Positions 1-6,751 of a DNA stretch of 12,703 nucleotides are shown here, piece by piece (positions within the stretch are counted from its first letter, which is position 1; each line of letters opens with the position of its first letter). This DNA comes from an uncultured Oscillospiraceae bacterium (GTDB lineage Bacteria > Bacillota_A > Clostridia > Oscillospirales > Oscillospiraceae). The notes beneath the pieces were generated by a model. The model saw nothing but the letters and a program-made list of their open reading frames with translations. It did no database searches and was not told the origin of the DNA. The stretch covers positions 1 through 12,703 of the forward strand of contig CAKUMR010000014.1 of assembly GCA_934667865.1 (NCBI GenBank), read 5' to 3'. The position numbers and the translations under genes were made by a program.

Positions 1-1472
1 TCGGCGGCCTTGAGGTCGTCGGCATCATTTTCCTCGATCGCCGGGCAGACGATGAAGGACTGATGTCCCTCCTCCGCCTGCCTGCGCAGGAAGCCGTTGA
101 GCCGCGCGCGATAGCTCTCGTTGACCAGAAAGGTCTCCACCGTCTGACGGCCCGGCGGCAGCTCGTCGATCACCGACACCTCCAGATCGCCGTACATCAG
201 AAGCGCCAGCGTCCGCGGAATGGGCGTGGCCGACATCAGAAGCAGATGCGGATGCGCGCCTTTTTCCAGCAGCGCGGCCCGCTGCGCAACGCCGAAGCGG
301 TGCTGCTCATCTGCAATCACAAGGCCGAGATCGGCAAAAACCGTCGTCTCCGTCAGCAGCGCATGGGTGCCGATCACGACGTCCGCCTCTCCCGCCGCGA
401 TGCGCACGCGCAGAGCGCGCTTCTGTGCCGGTGTCATGGAGCCGGTGAGCAGCGCGCAGCGCACGCCCAGAGGCGCCAGAAGCGGCTCCAGCCGTTCAAA
501 ATGCTGCCGGGCGAGGATCTCCGTCGGCGCCAGAAGCGCCGTCTGGCGGCCGTTTTTCGCCGTGCAGAAGGCAGCCGCCGCCGCGACCATGGTCTTGCCG
601 CTGCCGACATCGCCCTGCACCAGACGGCTCATGGGCCGTCCCGCGCGGAAATCCGTCAGAATTTCGTCGATTGCGCGCCGCTGTGCGCCGGTCAGCTCGA
701 AGGGCAGCGCCGCCGTGAAGGGCGCCAGTTCCGTGTCCGCGTAGGGCGGGACGGCAACGACCGTCCGCCGCGCGCGCATCAGACTGAGCGCGGTGAAAAA
801 GATAAAGAATTCCTCGAAGATCAGCCGCCGCCGCGCGGCCTCCAGCGCCTCCGCGGAGGTCGGCCCGTGAATTTCGTGCAGCGCCTGCACCGCACCGCAG
901 AGATCATACTGCGCGCGCAGGGACTCCGGCAGCGTTTCCGACTCCTGCACCCGCGCCATCGCCGCCTGCACCGCCTGGCCGACCACCTTGTTCGTCAGCC
1001 CGGCAGTGAGGGGATAGACCGGCAGAATGCGCCGCGTCACAAGCCCCTCGGCCTCCACCGGCTCAAAGAGCGGGTTGGTCATCGCGTAACCCAGATAGTC
1101 GCCGCTGAGCGTGCCGTAAAAGCAATAGGTGTCGCCGCGGCGCAGCTTCTCGGCCAGATAGCCCTGATTGAAAAACGTCAGGTGCAGCCGGCCGGTATCG
1201 TCCGCGACAGTGACCTTGGTCACCTCCAGCCGCCGCTGCCCCGGCTTGGGGATGGCGTGCGACTGCGGGTTGGAGATCACGGAGGCGATAAAGCAGGCCG
1301 GGACCCCCGCCTCCAGCTCCGCAATGGGCACCAGCTTCGTGCGATCCTCATAGGCGCGGGGGTAAAACCGCAGAAGATCGTCCAGCGTATGCAGTCCCAG
1401 CCTGGCAAAAAGCTGGGCCTTTTTCGGTCCGATGCCGGGCAGGGTCTGAATGGAATCGCTGCGCTGCGCCAT
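1..1472 (-). CDS. recG: ATP-dependent DNA helicase RecG (3' end outside window)
   Basis: RecG is a superfamily 2 double-strand DNA translocase that remodels stalled forks and branch-migrates Holliday junctions. About 490 residues are present, against roughly 680 in the family, so the C-terminal third lies beyond the left edge. The N-terminus has the helix-hairpin-helix-like LPGIGPKKAQLFARLGLHTL, followed by the OB-fold wedge region. The helicase core shows Walker A GDVGSGKT (about residues 287-294), motif Ia APTEILA, GTHALL, the RecG-type Walker B DEQHRFGV (388-395) and motif III MSATPIPRTLAL (from 413). The last readable part, FIVCPAIEEN, matches the start of the second RecA-like domain. The ATG start is set by AAGGAGG seven bases upstream and a sigma-A promoter about 20 bp before it. 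The gene lies downstream of rpsT on the same strand but has its own promoter. Identity is near certain from motif order. Confidence 0.97.
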   Translation of the reverse strand, partial: MAQRSDSIQTLPGIGPKKAQLFARLGLHTLDDLLRFYPRAYEDRTKLVPIAELEAGVPACFIASVISNPQSHAIPKPGQRRLEVTKVTVADDTGRLHLTFFNQGYLAEKLRRGDTYCFYGTLSGDYLGYAMTNPLFEPVEAEGLVTRRILPVYPLTAGLTNKVVGQAVQAAMARVQESETLPESLRAQYDLCGAVQALHEIHGPTSAEALEAARRRLIFEEFFIFFTALSLMRARRTVVAVPPYADTELAPFTAALPFELTGAQRRAIDEILTDFRAGRPMSRLVQGDVGSGKTMVAAAAAFCTAKNGRQTALLAPTEILARQHFERLEPLLAPLGVRCALLTGSMTPAQKRALRVRIAAGEADVVIGTHALLTETTVFADLGLVIADEQHRFGVAQRAALLEKGAHPHLLLMSATPIPRTLALLMYGDLEVSVIDELPPGRQTVETFLVNESYRARLNGFLRRQAEEGHQSFIVCPAIEENDADDLKAA

Positions 1473-1494
1473 AGGCTCGCCTCCTTTTTTGGTT

Positions 1495-1523
1495 ATTATA
1501 CCACACTCTGCCGGAGAACGCAA
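1495..1523 (-). promoter_or_regulatory. sigma-A promoter of recG
   Basis: On the minus strand, TTGCGT (1518-1523) and a perfect TATAAT (1495-1500) are separated by 17 bp. A TG dinucleotide one base upstream of the -10 makes an extended -10 element. Transcription would start near 1488, just ahead of the recG ribosome binding site. An imperfect palindrome (1527-1547) abuts the upstream side of the -35. Confidence 0.8.
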
Positions 1524-1622
1524 AACGGCTGCGTCCGGGACACAGCCATTATTGTCAGAATTTTGCATTTTTTGTATGCTCTTGCTTATTCCCCATCGCC
1601 ACGCAGGGCTATTTTGGCAAGC

Positions 1623-1649
1623 AAAAAGCCTGATGGAAAACCATCAGGC
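1623..1649 (-). terminator. intrinsic terminator of rpsT
   Basis: A perfect 9-bp stem GCCTGATGG / CCATCAGGC (1628-1636 and 1641-1649) with a 4-base loop is followed on the minus strand by a run of five T (1623-1627). It begins 17 bases after the rpsT stop codon and separates rpsT from the recG promoter. Confidence 0.92.
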
Positions 1650-1665
1650 AGGCTTTTGCTCGATT

Positions 1666-1929
1666 TTACGCCATGGCGTTCATCTTCAGGGTCATGCTAC
1701 TCTTCTTGCGGGCTGCATTGTTCTTGTGAAGAATCCCCTTGTTCACGGCCTTGTCAACGGCGACGACGGCGGCCTTATAAGCAGCACCGGCCTGCTCGCG
1801 GTTTCCCTCGGCGACGGCAGCGTCGAACTTCTTGATGGTAGTCTTCAGAGCGGACTTGTCCATCTTGTTTCTCTCGTTGGCGACCTTGGAAAGAGCAACT
1901 CTCTTCTTCGCGGACTTGATGTTGGGCAT
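1666..1929 (-). CDS. rpsT: 30S ribosomal protein S20
   Basis: The 87-residue, very basic protein starts MPNIKSAKKRVALSKVANER and ends in the lysine- and asparagine-rich KGILHKNNAARKKS segment typical of S20. S20 is a primary 16S rRNA binder that folds as a helical bundle in the body of the small subunit. Length and N-terminus match the family (about 85-90 residues). GGAGGAGG lies just upstream of the ATG. The gene is monocistronic: it has its own sigma-A promoter about 65 bp upstream and an intrinsic terminator directly downstream. It is divergent from gpr; rpsT beside gpr is also the arrangement in Bacillus, which supports both calls. Confidence 0.98.
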   Translation of the reverse strand: MPNIKSAKKRVALSKVANERNKMDKSALKTTIKKFDAAVAEGNREQAGAAYKAAVVAVDKAVNKGILHKNNAARKKSSMTLKMNAMA

Positions 1930-1993
1930 GGATTACACCTCCTCCAATGGCGTTTATCTAAAAAACCATGTATTTAACCTCATGCAGAAATAT

Positions 1994-2022
1994 ATTATAA
2001 CTGCGGCTTTCCAAGAAATCAA
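1994..2022 (-). promoter_or_regulatory. sigma-A promoter of rpsT
   Basis: TTGATT (2017-2022) and a perfect TATAAT (1994-1999) on the minus strand have a 17-bp spacer. The predicted start near 1987 gives a 5' leader of about 58 nt before the S20 start codon. The promoter lies in the 177-bp rpsT-gpr divergent gap, which is AT-rich on the gpr side. I could not find a convincing sigma-F or sigma-G promoter for gpr in the same gap. Confidence 0.85.
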
Positions 2023-2092
2023 TCCTTTTTTTCAGTTTTTTATAAAAATTTTTACGAAACGGCATTTTTCGGGGCAAGCTAAAACAAACAGC

Positions 2093-2099
2093 AAGGGGG
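2093..2099 (+). promoter_or_regulatory. ribosome binding site fixing the gpr start
   Basis: AAGGGGG lies seven bases before the ATG at 2107. No better upstream in-frame start with a ribosome binding site is visible. This is the main evidence that the gpr product really begins at MAIRTDLALEA, without a longer propeptide. Confidence 0.75.
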
Positions 2100-2106
2100 A
2101 ATCACG

Positions 2107-2952
2107 ATGGCGATCCGCACTGATCTTGCTCTGGAGGCCAAGACGCTCTGGGAGCAGTCCGCCGGACAGACGACGCAGCTTCGCGGCGTGCGCGCCCGTG
2201 AGCGCAGCACGCAGGGCTTCGCCGTGACCGACGTGGAGATCCGCAACCGGCAGGGCGAGGAGGCGCTGGGCAAGCCTGCGGGGACCTATGTGACCGTGGA
2301 GCTTCCGAAACGGGCGCAGGACCCCCGCCCGGCGGCCCGCGCCGTCGCGGAGGAGCTGCGCCGCCTGATGGCACTCGGCCCGCAGGACAGCGTCCTCGTG
2401 GCCGGACTCGGCAACACCGCCGTCACGCCCGACGCGCTGGGGCCGAAAACCGTCGCGGGGCTCTTTTTGACCCGCCACCTCATCGAGCATCTGCCGGAGT
2501 ATTTCGGCACCTGCCGCAGCGTCAGCGCCGTTGCGCCGGGTGTTCTGGCGACCACCGGCATGGAATCCATCGAGGTCGTCCGCGGTGCCTGCGCCCACGT
2601 ACGTCCGAGCTGCGTCCTGTGCATTGACGCGCTGGCCGCCGGCGCGCCAGAGCGCCTGTGCACGACCATCCAGATGACCGACACCGGCATCGTCCCCGGC
2701 TCCGGCGTGGGAAACGCCCGCGCCGCCTTCCAGAAAAAGACGCTGGGCGTGCCGGTCTACGCCGTCGGCGTGCCGACCGTCGTGGACGCGGCCTCCCTCA
2801 CCGGCCGCGGCGGCGGGGAAATGATCGTCACGCCGCGCGACATCGACGCGCAGATCCGCTATCTCTCCGCCGTTCTCTCCGGTGCAATCAATCTGGCGCT
2901 GCATCCGGGCTTTACGGAAGAGGATTTTGCACAATTTGTCTTACCAGCGTAG
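2107..2952 (+). CDS. gpr: Germination protease (GPR endopeptidase, peptidase family A25)
   Basis: GPR degrades the small acid-soluble proteins that coat spore DNA and so releases amino acids at germination. It is made in the forespore. Family hallmarks are clear over 281 residues: LVAGLGNTAVTPDALGPK (97-114), SAVAPGVLATTGMES (140-154), LCIDALAAG (171-179), TIQMTDTGIVPGSGVGNAR (187-205) and LGVPVYAVGVPTVVDA (213-228). D109 and D174 align with the two aspartates proposed as catalytic in Bacillus GPR. Two differences from Bacillus stand out. The protein starts at the position of the mature enzyme (AIRTDLA), with no 12-16 residue propeptide. The roughly 80-residue segment between the TVVDA motif and the C-terminal MIVTPRDID is almost absent, as I would expect for a shorter clostridial form. 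The gene is single, plus strand, divergent from rpsT. Its presence implies a sporulating host. Confidence 0.95.
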   Translation: MAIRTDLALEAKTLWEQSAGQTTQLRGVRARERSTQGFAVTDVEIRNRQGEEALGKPAGTYVTVELPKRAQDPRPAARAVAEELRRLMALGPQDSVLVAGLGNTAVTPDALGPKTVAGLFLTRHLIEHLPEYFGTCRSVSAVAPGVLATTGMESIEVVRGACAHVRPSCVLCIDALAAGAPERLCTTIQMTDTGIVPGSGVGNARAAFQKKTLGVPVYAVGVPTVVDAASLTGRGGGEMIVTPRDIDAQIRYLSAVLSGAINLALHPGFTEEDFAQFVLPA

Positions 2953-3311
2953 TCCGGGCTTATGTAAACGGCCTATGCAGCGTTTGCGCAAGTGTTTGCA
3001 CAGGCAAAGTTGTGCAGAACTCTGTGCAGAATGTGCAAAACTCTTGAAAACCGGCGGCTCACTCCCTCCGTACGTCTGTGCATTGCCGGAGCAGCCGGTG
3101 CATATTTACATGAATACTGCACGAATTTCCGGTTTCAATAATTCCGTTATTTCTCGATAACACGATTTTATGTAAACTCTTTTCGGTTCTTTTTTGTCGA
3201 AAATCTTTCGGTTTTTTTCGTTTCTGTCGATTTTTGTCCGTAATTTTACATTGAATTTATGGATCGAATTTCCTGTCAAGATGTCGAAGTGACGAAATTT
3301 CAGTTTTTCAC
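2953..3311. other. Gene-free gap with short repeats, an inverted repeat and a T-rich tract
   Basis: No reading frame here looks like protein. The first half is of mixed composition and repeats the word TGTGCA/TGCACA (2997, 3011, 3023, 3032, 3077). It also holds an 11-bp inverted repeat with one mismatch (3050-3060 and 3089-3099). The second half (about 3110-3310) is AT-rich and T-rich on the plus strand, unlike the GC-rich genes around it. The decamer TTATGTAAAC occurs twice, at 2960 and 3168. I find no tRNA-like fold, no start codon with a ribosome binding site and no T-run terminator for gpr. It could be a gpr 3' region, a regulatory or small-RNA locus, or the remains of a lost gene. Confidence 0.6.
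3050..3099. repeat. 11-bp imperfect inverted repeat downstream of gpr
   Basis: ACCGGCGGCTC (3050-3060) and GAGCAGCCGGT (3089-3099) are inverted copies with a single mismatch, enclosing 28 bases. The fold has a stable GC-rich base and lies about 100 bp after the gpr stop. No T-run follows on the plus strand, so it is not a standard terminator for gpr. On the minus strand only a short TTT follows. Confidence 0.55.
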
Positions 3312-3340
3312 AAAAACAGCGGGCAGGGAATCCTGCCCGC
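3312..3340 (-). terminator. intrinsic terminator of the sigma/anti-sigma operon
   Basis: A perfect 9-bp stem GCGGGCAGG / CCTGCCCGC (3319-3327 and 3332-3340) with a 4-base loop is followed on the minus strand by GT and five T (3312-3316). It begins 14 bases after the anti-sigma stop codon. Confidence 0.92.
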
Positions 3341-3354
3341 CATTCTTGATTCAA

Positions 3355-4230
3355 TTATCCTTCCCTGTGCAGAAGCACCCCGCGGTGCAGCACCACCAGC
3401 GCGGCATAGAGCAGCGCCGCCAGCAGCACGGTCAGCGTGAAATCCCGCAGCAGTGTGTAGGTCGATGCGGCGCCGCCGATGCATAGCTGCGCAGCGAGAT
3501 AGCATGCGGGCGCCAGTGCGGCATCCGCAAAAAACGCGCGTACGCGTTTTTTCTTCCAGAAGGCAAAAAGCAGCGTCAGACAGACCACTAGCGCCGCAAA
3601 GGCCGCATAGGCATAAAATGCCAGCGCGTGCCGGGGCAGTGTAATGCGTCCGCCGTCCGCTTCGCCGTAGAGAAGCACATCCTCTCCGCCCTTCATCTCG
3701 CAGTAATAAACGGGACCGAGCGGCTCATGCTGCGGATTCAAGACGATCTCCTGCGGTGTGCCGCGCCCGGTCAGGCGCGCAAGCTGCGTGGAATACGCGG
3801 AAATGCTGTAGCCCGTCTCGCCGGAATCCGGCTGCTTCTCGCGTGTCAGCTCATAGCCGGTCACGCCGGGCAGAAACTCCACGGTCACAAGGCCGTCCTC
3901 CCGCTCGGTCACACGCACCGCGCGGTCATACGACAGATAATGCGGCGCACTCAGCATACCGAACACCGCCACGGCAACCGCCAGCGACAGCAGCACCGCC
4001 GCCCAGACGGCGGCGCGGCGCTTGCGGCGCACGGCCTTTTGCAGCTTTTTCAGGGGCATGGCATTGGTATCCGGCGGCAAAACCGCGGGAGCTTGCAGCT
4101 CCTCCAGCCGCTTGCGGCAGGCGGGGCACTCCCGCAGATGCTCTTCGACCAGCGCGTTGGTTTCCGCGCTCGTCATTTTCTCAGCGTAAAGCGGCAGCAG
4201 ATCTGCCGCAACGGCACAGGACAGCTTCAT
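3355..4230 (-). CDS. Membrane-anchored zinc-finger anti-sigma factor (zf-HC2 type)
   Basis: The 291-residue protein begins with a short cytoplasmic zinc-binding anti-sigma domain. The ZAS motif HxxxCxxC is H31, C35, C38 in EEHLRECPACRKRL, and C5 is a possible fourth ligand. A basic stretch (KAVRRKRR, 65-72) precedes a first membrane segment at about 74-95. About 110 residues of likely extracytoplasmic domain follow. Three more hydrophobic segments lie at about 205-224, 236-255 and 264-282, a longer membrane part than in simple one-helix anti-sigmas. The start codon overlaps the stop of the sigma gene as ATGA, so the two are translationally coupled. The family holds its partner sigma inactive at the membrane until a signal or proteolysis releases it. 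The signal here is unknown. The middle domain resembles nothing I can name. Confidence 0.85.
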   Translation of the reverse strand: MKLSCAVAADLLPLYAEKMTSAETNALVEEHLRECPACRKRLEELQAPAVLPPDTNAMPLKKLQKAVRRKRRAAVWAAVLLSLAVAVAVFGMLSAPHYLSYDRAVRVTEREDGLVTVEFLPGVTGYELTREKQPDSGETGYSISAYSTQLARLTGRGTPQEIVLNPQHEPLGPVYYCEMKGGEDVLLYGEADGGRITLPRHALAFYAYAAFAALVVCLTLLFAFWKKKRVRAFFADAALAPACYLAAQLCIGGAASTYTLLRDFTLTVLLAALLYAALVVLHRGVLLHREG

Positions 4231-4706
4231 TTCGGTTCCTCCATTCGCTCTTTGAGCTTGTTTCTGGCACGGTGAAAGACGACGCAGGCCCAGTTTTCGG
4301 TTTTTCCAAACAGCGCGCCGATGCGCCGGAAGCTCAGCTCGCCGTAAACGCGCAGCATGAAGACCTCTTTGTACGGCTCCTCCAGCGCATGCAGCGCAGC
4401 CTGCGCCTGCTCGGAAAGCGCGGCATCGATCGCATTCTGCTCCACGCTCCCCTCCTGCGGCAGATTCTCCGGCAGCTCCGTCAGGCAGCCATCCTTCCGG
4501 AGCCGGGAGGTATGGCAGTTTTTCGCAATGCGGCAGAGCCAGTAGCGCACGTCGCAGTCGCCGCGGAAGCGGTCGATGCCCTCCAGCGCGCGGGCAAAGG
4601 TCTCTGCGGTAATCTCCTGCGCCTGCTCACGGTTTTTCGTCAGCGCAAAGGCATAGAGATAGACCTCCCGGAAATACGCCTCATAGATCTCTTCAAACTG
4701 CGTCAT
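4227..4706 (-). CDS. ECF-type RNA polymerase sigma factor (sigma-70 family)
   Basis: The 159-residue protein has only the two domains of group IV sigma factors. Sigma region 2 (about 1-70) shows FEEIYEAYFREVYLYAFALT, the segment EITAETFARAL, and FRGDCDVRYWLCRIAKN, which covers regions 2.3-2.4. Region 4 (about 98-154) has the helix-turn-helix GELSFRRIGALFGKTENWAC. Such factors direct RNA polymerase to a small stress or envelope regulon. The ATG has AGGTGG seven bases upstream. The gene starts 46 bp past the ftsH terminator stem and overlaps the anti-sigma gene by 4 bp. ECF factors usually activate their own promoter, but in this short gap I see no GAAC-like -35 with a correctly spaced -10, so its regulation is not evident. 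Confidence 0.93.
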   Translation of the reverse strand: MTQFEEIYEAYFREVYLYAFALTKNREQAQEITAETFARALEGIDRFRGDCDVRYWLCRIAKNCHTSRLRKDGCLTELPENLPQEGSVEQNAIDAALSEQAQAALHALEEPYKEVFMLRVYGELSFRRIGALFGKTENWACVVFHRARNKLKERMEEPK

Positions 4707-4752
4707 ATTTTCACCACCTGTTCATAAGACGCGCGAAGCCGTCGTTTCTTAC

Positions 4753-4782
4753 AAAAAACCGCCCGAAAAATTTCGGGCGGTT
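4753..4782 (-). terminator. intrinsic terminator of the gdpP-ftsH cluster
   Basis: The arms AACCGCCCGAAA and TTTCGGGCGGTT (4757-4768 and 4771-4782) are exact inverted copies around two A. The physical stem is about ten pairs. On the minus strand a run of six T ends at 4753. It begins five bases after the ftsH stop codon and should end the long transcript before the sigma gene. Confidence 0.93.
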
Positions 4783-4787
4783 TGAAA

Positions 4788-6737
4788 TCAGGATTCTTTC
4801 GTGTCAGGTGCTTCCTCCGGCTGCGTATGTTCCTTCGGCTGCTCGTCCTGCGCTGACTTTTCCGTCTGCGCTTTTGCCTCGTCGAAGAAGCCCTCCGCAA
4901 CTTCCGGAATCTCCTCGCCGCGCATACAGGCCTCGAACTGCTTGCGGCTCATCGTTTCGTGTTCCAGCAAATAATCCGCGATCTGATGGAGCTTGTCGGC
5001 GTTTTCACTGAGGATCTGTGCGCACTGCGCATAGGCGCTGTCAATGATCCCCTTGACCTCCTCGTCGATCTGCGCACCGGTCTGCTCGGAGTAGGACTTC
5101 GTACGCTCGTAGTCGCGTCCGACAAAGATCTCGTCGTCGTTGTCATAGGACACCGAGCCGATACGCGCGCTCATGCCGAACTTGGCGACCATGTCGTGCG
5201 CGAGCTTCGTCGCCCGCTGCAGGTCGTTGGAGGCGCCGGTGGAGATATCGTCGTACTCCTGCTTCTCGGCCACGCGGCCGCCCAGCAGGGAAACAATCTG
5301 CTCGTACATCTGGTTGCGCGTCAGGTGGGTGCTTTCCTCCTCCGGCAGGCTGATGGTCATGCCGAGAGCCCGTCCTCTGGGGACGATGGTAATCTGATGC
5401 ACCGGATCCTGCGTCTTCAGGAAATACGCCGCCACGGCATGACCGGCCTCGTGAATGGCCGTCATGCGCAGGTCGCGCTTGAGCGCGACACGGCTGCGCT
5501 TTTCCGGCCCGGCGATGACCTTGAGGATGGAGGATTCCAGCGCCTGCATGGTGATGACAGGGCAGTTGTGCCGCGCGGAATGGAGCGCCGCCTCATTGAG
5601 CAGGTTCGCAAGATCCGCACCGGTAAAGCCGCTGGTGGCGCGCGCAATGACCTTGAGATCCACATCGTCGGCAAGCTGCTTGTCGCGGGCGTGTACCTTG
5701 AGGATCTCCTCACGGCCCTTGACGTCGGGCGCGCTGACATAGATCTGCCGGTCGAAGCGGCCGGGGCGCAGCAGCGCCGGGTCGAGGATATCCTGCCGGT
5801 TCGTGGCCGCCATGACGATCACGCCCTCATTGCTGCCGAAGCCGTCCATCTCCACAAGGAGCTGGTTCAGCGTCTGCTCGCGCTCGTCGTGACCGCCGCC
5901 CAGACCCGCGCCGCGGCGGCGGCCGACGGCGTCGATCTCATCAATGAAGATGATAGACGGCGCTCCCTTCTTCGCCTGCTCAAACAGGTCGCGCACACGG
6001 CTCGCGCCGACGCCGACATACAGTTCGACGAAGTCCGAGCCGGAAATGGACAGGAACTGCACGCCCGCCTCGCCCGCGACCGCCTTGGCGATCAGGGTCT
6101 TGCCGGTGCCCGGAGGGCCGACGAGCAGCACGCCCTTGGGAATTTTAGCGCCGATGCGGCGGTATTTCTGCGGATTGCGGAGGAAATCGACGATTTCCTC
6201 CAGCTCCTGCTTTTCCTCCACCGCGCCTGCAACGTCCGCAAAGGTGACCTTCTTCTCGCCGGTGCCGACGCGGACATTGGCCTTGCCGAATTTGAAGGCG
6301 CCCGCATCTCCGCGGCCCGCGCGGGCCATCAGGAAGTACATCGCGACGATCAGCAGGATCATCATCAGGGCATAGGGCAGGATCTGCACATACCACGGCG
6401 TTCCCTTGATGGGCAGATAATTGTATTCCTTGAGGGTGCCGGCCTCGCTCTGCTGGCGGATGGTCTCGCCCAGATCCTCATAGAAGATGCTCAGGCTGGC
6501 CAGCTCGTGCTGCACCGTCGTCGCGCCGTCCTCCATGGGCTCGGAGAGCTTCATGGTAATGACGTTATCCTCGAAGGTAAAGGCCTCCACCTGCTCCGCG
6601 CGGAACAGACCGCACATCTCGGAGTAGCTGACCTCCTTCGCCTTCGGGCCGCTGAACACACTGAAGCACAGAACCAGGATGCAGGCAAACACCAGCGCAT
6701 AGATCAGAATGGAAAAGAGTTTCGAACGTTTATTCAA
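4788..6737 (-). CDS. ftsH: ATP-dependent zinc metalloprotease FtsH
   Basis: FtsH is a membrane-anchored hexameric AAA+ protease that extracts and degrades membrane proteins and short-lived regulators. The 649-residue protein has two membrane segments (about 6-28 and 119-138) around an extracytoplasmic domain. The AAA module has Walker A GPPGTGKT (207-214), Walker B IIFIDEID (262-269) and the second region of homology [20 protein letters not shown] (311-330). The peptidase has the zinc motif HEAGH (429-433) and a third ligand D505 in TGASND. The pore loop reads FVELYVGVG, with Tyr where Escherichia coli and Bacillus have Phe. The acidic, Glu/Gln/Lys-rich tail (about 612-649) is probably disordered. 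The start is TTG, supported by AAAGGAG seven bases upstream. It follows hpt by 12 bp and is the last gene before the terminator. In Bacillus subtilis a TilS-HprT complex is reported to activate ftsH, so the shared cluster may matter. Confidence 0.98.
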   Translation of the reverse strand: MNKRSKLFSILIYALVFACILVLCFSVFSGPKAKEVSYSEMCGLFRAEQVEAFTFEDNVITMKLSEPMEDGATTVQHELASLSIFYEDLGETIRQQSEAGTLKEYNYLPIKGTPWYVQILPYALMMILLIVAMYFLMARAGRGDAGAFKFGKANVRVGTGEKKVTFADVAGAVEEKQELEEIVDFLRNPQKYRRIGAKIPKGVLLVGPPGTGKTLIAKAVAGEAGVQFLSISGSDFVELYVGVGASRVRDLFEQAKKGAPSIIFIDEIDAVGRRRGAGLGGGHDEREQTLNQLLVEMDGFGSNEGVIVMAATNRQDILDPALLRPGRFDRQIYVSAPDVKGREEILKVHARDKQLADDVDLKVIARATSGFTGADLANLLNEAALHSARHNCPVITMQALESSILKVIAGPEKRSRVALKRDLRMTAIHEAGHAVAAYFLKTQDPVHQITIVPRGRALGMTISLPEEESTHLTRNQMYEQIVSLLGGRVAEKQEYDDISTGASNDLQRATKLAHDMVAKFGMSARIGSVSYDNDDEIFVGRDYERTKSYSEQTGAQIDEEVKGIIDSAYAQCAQILSENADKLHQIADYLLEHETMSRKQFEACMRGEEIPEVAEGFFDEAKAQTEKSAQDEQPKEHTQPEEAPDTKES

Positions 6738-6744
6738 GTGCTTG

Positions 6745-6751
6745 CTCCTTT
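6745..6751 (-). promoter_or_regulatory. ribosome binding site fixing the TTG start of ftsH
   Basis: AAAGGAG lies seven bases upstream of TTG (6737-6735) on the minus strand and touches the stop codon of hpt (6750-6752). The resulting N-terminus, [17 protein letters not shown], is a normal FtsH positively charged start followed by the first membrane helix. Confidence 0.8.

Noticed and set aside
63..1835. 590-residue plus-strand open frame
   Set aside because: It is the antisense shadow of recG and rpsT. Its Arg/Gln/His-rich make-up is typical of the opposite strand of GC-rich genes, and the true minus-strand frames have clear motifs.
2032..2106. Sigma-F or sigma-G promoter for gpr
   Set aside because: gpr is expected to have one, but no -35/-10 pair with correct spacing and matching bases is visible in the AT-rich leader. 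Only weak partial matches were seen.
2953..3311. CRISPR array or replication origin in the gpr gap
   Set aside because: The repeated words are 6-10 bases with irregular spacing, too short for CRISPR repeats. No DnaA boxes (TTATCCACA) are present.
3106..3354. Possible 82-residue minus-strand protein after the sigma operon
   Set aside because: It covers the sigma-operon terminator hairpin, has no convincing ribosome binding site and no family likeness. Its Lys/Arg/Phe-rich composition simply reflects the AT-rich DNA.
4707..4752. ECF autoregulatory promoter (GAAAC then CGTC) upstream of the sigma gene
   Set aside because: The two words are only 12 bp apart, against about 16 expected, and the start would fall almost on the ribosome binding site.
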